DNA from: Polyangium sp. 15x6
GTDB lineage: Bacteria; Myxococcota_A; Polyangia; Polyangiales; Polyangiaceae
DNA: 43,042 nt
Assembly: GCF_029960785.1 (NCBI RefSeq)
Contig: NZ_JASBQE010000101.1
Location: forward strand, 1 to 43,042
Reading direction: 5' to 3'
A program made the translations under genes and the position numbers. The notes beneath the pieces were generated by a model. The model saw nothing but the letters and a program-made list of their open reading frames with translations, was not told where the DNA came from and did no database searches. This document shows positions 40,503-43,042 of this stretch, one piece after another (position 1 is the stretch's first letter; every line of letters begins with the position of its first letter).

Positions 40503-41408
40503 ATGGCGAAGCAAGACGATTCCCCGAGCGAGCTCGCGAGCGAGCTTGCCCGTGCCAAACAACGCATCGCGGAACTCGAAGCCCAGCTCGCCGCCGAAGA
40601 AGCGGAGCGCGCGAAGCAATCCCCCTGGATCTACGACGCGCTGGCGAGCGCGGGGATCGGCGTGTGGACCTGGGACATCCCGCGCGACGTCATCACGTGG
40701 ACCGACACCGTCCTCGCCATCTACGGCCTCACGCGCGAGACGTTCGGGAACAACATGACCGATTTCATCTCGCGCGTGCACCCGGACGATCAGCATATCG
40801 TCGAGGCGGCCGTGGCGCGCGTGTTCACGGAGAGAAAGACATCGTATCGCGTCGAGCACCGCGTCATCCGTCCCGACGGGGAGCTGCGCTGGGTGCGAGG
40901 CACCGGCTACGCCTATCACGACGCGAACGGCAAGCCCTATCGCCTCGCAGGCGTGACCGAGGACATCACGGAGCGGATCCGCGAGCAGGACGAGCGCTGT
41001 GCGATGCAGCAGCAGGTGATCGACGCGCAACGCGAGTCGCTGCGTCAGCTCGGGGCGCCGATCATCCCGCTCACGAAAAACGCGCTCGCCATGCCGCTCG
41101 TCGGGACGCTGACGGCCGAGCGGGCGACGCTCGTCACCGAGACCTTGCTGCACGCCGTGACGGAGCGCGCCGCCGAGCACGTGATCCTCGACGTGACGGG
41201 CGTGCCGTCGGTCGACAACGAGGTCGCCGACGGGCTCTTGCGCGTGGCCCAGGCGGTGCGGTTGCTCGGCGCGGAGGTGGCGCTCACGGGTATGCAGCCG
41301 GCCGTGGCGCAGGCCCTCGTGGAGCTCGGCGTCGACATGAGCACGTTCGTGACGAAGGCGGATCTGCAATCGGGGATCCGCTGGGCGTCGAAGCGCGCGC
41401 AGCGCTAG
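40503..41408 (+). CDS. PAS-STAS (RsbR-like) stressosome-type protein
   Basis: 301 aa from ATG 40503. Coiled coil at ~10-40 (ELARAKQRIAELEAQLAAEE). PAS domain at ~45-155 (GVWTWDIPRDVITWTD, ISRVHPDDQHIVEAAVARVF, YRVEHRVIRPDGELRWVRGT, with the PAC end GVTEDITERI). STAS domain at ~185-295 (PIIPLTKNALAMPLVGTLTA, HVILDVTGVPSVDNEVADGL, LGAEVALTGMQPAVAQALV). RsbR paralogs sense stress and are phosphorylated on Thr/Ser in the VDT/VDS turn; here it is VDN. It may be a constitutively unphosphorylated scaffold. Cytoplasmic; the ligand of the PAS domain is unknown. Confidence 0.9.
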   Translation: MAKQDDSPSELASELARAKQRIAELEAQLAAEEAERAKQSPWIYDALASAGIGVWTWDIPRDVITWTDTVLAIYGLTRETFGNNMTDFISRVHPDDQHIVEAAVARVFTERKTSYRVEHRVIRPDGELRWVRGTGYAYHDANGKPYRLAGVTEDITERIREQDERCAMQQQVIDAQRESLRQLGAPIIPLTKNALAMPLVGTLTAERATLVTETLLHAVTERAAEHVILDVTGVPSVDNEVADGLLRVAQAVRLLGAEVALTGMQPAVAQALVELGVDMSTFVTKADLQSGIRWASKRAQR

Positions 41409-41438
41409 GGTTTTTCGCGGCCGCGCGCGCCTCGGGTT

Positions 41439-42572
41439 TTACTTGGCCACCTCGGTCTTGCAGCCGAGGCCGATCTGCACCTTCGCGCCGAAGTCCTTGC
41501 GGACGGCGTCGCAGGTGGCCGAGCAAAACGAGATCTTCGAGGGGACGACGGGATTGTCGTAATACCAGCCGAGGCCGTTCGTGCAATCCTTGTCCTGGAG
41601 GATCGTCTCCGGCTCGCCGCCGCCCGACGGCGTGAAGAGCACGTTCACGAACCCGGGATCGACCTCGCCGCCCGAGACCTTCGTCGGAATCTCGTAATCG
41701 CAAGGCAGCGCCTTTCCGCGGGCCTTCGCGAGCGCATTCTGGAACTCGACCTGGACGTTCACGCTGCCGACGAGGATGGCCGAATCGGTGCCGCCCGCCT
41801 TCGCGATGAGGTTCGCCGTGTCCTGCGGGACGCCCTGGAGTCCGATCACGAACGTGCGGACCTTGAATTGCGAGAGGCCCGTCGCGGCGAGGTTCGCGAT
41901 GACCTGCGGGTCCTCCGGATTGACGCCGCTGCACACGGGCGCGGGCCCGACGGGCGCGCCGTCCGTGACGAGGAGCACGGCGCAGCCCGTGCCCGGCTTT
42001 TGCTGCAATGCGTCGGCGCAGGCGAGGATGGCGCCGCCGAGCGCGGGGTAGATCGGGGTCTTGAAGCCGTTCGGGTCCTCGGCGGCGATGGCCTGAATGA
42101 TCGGCTCGGCGTTCGTCGGCAGCTCGCCGAAGGGCACGACGGGCGGCTTGTAGAGCATCTGGTCACAGGTGGACTCGGCCGGCAGGGGGAAAAAATTGAG
42201 CGCGACCGAGGTGCCCGCCGAGTTCGGATCGTTGACGAACGCCGCGAGCCCCGCCTCGCCGCTGTTCCACTTCGTTCCGACCATCGAGCTCGACTTGTCG
42301 AACGCGATGTAGAGCGCGAGCGGCACGGATTTTCCCTGCTCGGTGAGGAGGCCACATCCGGGGTCCACGATGCCGCTCGAGCTCGAGCCGCCGCCGCTGC
42401 CGACGAAGATATCTCCGCCCGAGCCCATGCCGCCCGTGCCACTTGCCCCCCCCGCGTTCCCCGCGCCGGCGCCGCCGGGATTGCCCCCGGGAGGCAGGTT
42501 CGAGTCGGGCGCACAGGCAACGCCGAGGGCGCATGCCGATAGAACAAGCAAAGCGGCGTGGATACGGTTCAT
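41439..42572 (-). CDS. VWA-domain lipoprotein
   Basis: 377 aa from ATG 42572. Leader with lipobox GVAC (ALLVLSACALGVACAPD), then a Gly/Ser/Asn linker to ~65. VWA fold at ~80-260: MIDAS motif DxSxS (LYIAFDKSSSMVGTKW), ALNFFPLPAESTCDQML, the Thr position near TPIYPALGGAILACAD, and CAVLLVTDGAPVG for the DG strand. A C-terminal region with four or more Cys (ALPCDYEIP, DKDCTNGLGWYYDN, ISFCSATCDAV) follows. VWA domains bind proteins through a divalent metal; here at the cell surface or periplasm. Convergent with the PAS-STAS gene. Confidence 0.9.
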   Translation of the reverse strand: MNRIHAALLVLSACALGVACAPDSNLPPGGNPGGAGAGNAGGASGTGGMGSGGDIFVGSGGGSSSSGIVDPGCGLLTEQGKSVPLALYIAFDKSSSMVGTKWNSGEAGLAAFVNDPNSAGTSVALNFFPLPAESTCDQMLYKPPVVPFGELPTNAEPIIQAIAAEDPNGFKTPIYPALGGAILACADALQQKPGTGCAVLLVTDGAPVGPAPVCSGVNPEDPQVIANLAATGLSQFKVRTFVIGLQGVPQDTANLIAKAGGTDSAILVGSVNVQVEFQNALAKARGKALPCDYEIPTKVSGGEVDPGFVNVLFTPSGGGEPETILQDKDCTNGLGWYYDNPVVPSKISFCSATCDAVRKDFGAKVQIGLGCKTEVAK

Positions 42573-42753
42573 GTCTCGATGGTGCACGATCGGGGGGAGA
42601 GACGTCAACCAGGCCGGGGCGCTCGCGCCGGCGTTGCATTCTGCAACGGACCGGGACGACTCAGGTCGGACGATCACATTCGGGCTGTACGGCGTTCGTC
42701 GAAATGGAAAAAATTCCTTGCCAAGGGTAGCTGCGGGAGAGAAAGATCCCCGC

Positions 42754-43042
42754 ATGCGCGCTCGTCTTCTTCTTGGTACGACACTGGGTTTGATCGGGTT
42801 GGTAGGAGCCGTTTCCATCACCGGCTGCGCCGAAGGCGGGTCGGTGACGTCCGGAGGCGGCATCACCGGCGGCACCGGCGGATCCGGCAACGCAGGCGGC
42901 TCGGGCGGCTCGGGCGGCGAGGCCGGCGCGGGCGGTTCGGGCGGCGACTCGGGCGCGAGCTCCAGCGCGAGCGCGTCGAGCGGCTCGGGCGGAGCGGGCG
43001 GCGAGGCCGGCACGGGCGGCACCGGGGGGACGGGCGGCGCAG
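42754..43042 (+). CDS. Gly/Ser-rich lipoprotein, cut by window edge
   Basis: 96 codons visible from ATG 42754 (GGGAGAG about 10 nt upstream). Leader MRARLLLGTTLGLIGLVGAV ends in lipobox ITGC. Everything visible after it is a Gly/Ser/Ala linker (GGSGGSGGEAGAGGSGG, SGGAGGEAGTGGTGGTGG), longer than in the other lipoproteins here. The functional domain lies beyond the window. Confidence 0.8.
   Translation, partial: MRARLLLGTTLGLIGLVGAVSITGCAEGGSVTSGGGITGGTGGSGNAGGSGGSGGEAGAGGSGGDSGASSSASASSGSGGAGGEAGTGGTGGTGGA

Overview
The window is high-GC DNA that looks myxobacterial (Myxococcota, most likely order Polyangiales). The support is indirect but consistent: third-position GC is very high, about ten of some forty proteins are lipoproteins, and five of those carry a long Gly/Ser linker right after the lipobox. 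There are also MopE-like CDDxD metal-binding motifs, a Hanks-type kinase fused to an AAA/TPR module, and an ECF sigma factor followed by a FecR/TPR protein. No tRNA, rRNA, CRISPR array or intact transposon was seen.

Layout. 1-1881 (minus): a truncated Pro-rich protein, a nine-repeat Cys-rich lipoprotein and a small Ala/Pro-rich lipoprotein with a clear intrinsic terminator. 2055-5177 (plus): an envelope-signalling operon of ECF sigma factor, membrane-anchored FecR/TPR protein and a predicted outer-membrane barrel. 5245-6761 (plus): a small unknown protein and an M50 (site-2-protease-type) peptidase with CBS domains. 6873-8270 (minus): a degenerate double histidine-kinase-like protein. 8379-10592 (plus): a large Cys-rich lipoprotein. 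10599-12205 (minus): a small unknown protein and a PLD-like/EVE-like fusion. 12331-15960 (plus): a glutathione transferase and a beta-propeller/di-haem cytochrome c lipoprotein. 15964-19316 (minus): a tight three-gene operon of DUF2252 lipoprotein, outer-membrane barrel and lamin-tail lipoprotein. 19379-23759 (minus): a 2OG-Fe(II) oxygenase and a giant Ser/Thr kinase.

24469-29690 is an arsenic-resistance island. On the minus strand it runs arsR, arsI (C-As lyase), ACR3 efflux pump and arsC, with a perfect palindromic operator next to the arsR start. A full-length arsA pump ATPase faces this operon on the plus strand. arsA is bracketed by two broken regulator genes: an ArsR head fused to a TauD-type dioxygenase tail, and a frameshifted MarR remnant. 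Together the genes would sense As(III), reduce arsenate, demethylate organoarsenicals and export arsenite.

29740-43042 holds a Lys/Ala-tailed DUF4384-like protein, protein-L-isoaspartate methyltransferase, a small membrane protein, AlkB and a TPR/PEGA protein. Downstream of the last lies a duplicated 3' fragment of alkB. Next come a protein with two copies of one domain, a small twin-CX3C secreted protein, a 300-bp intergenic tandem repeat, an unknown protein, a metallo-beta-lactamase-fold lipoprotein, an alpha/beta-hydrolase lipoprotein, a HAD-type 5'-nucleotidase, a PAS-STAS (RsbR-like) protein, a VWA lipoprotein and a truncated Gly/Ser-rich lipoprotein.

The least explained items are: a two-hairpin element with compensatory changes that occurs exactly at two stop codons; the PLD/EVE fusion; the DUF2252/porin/lamin-tail operon; and the scarred junctions around arsA. 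All functional calls come from reading motifs by eye; no database search was run.
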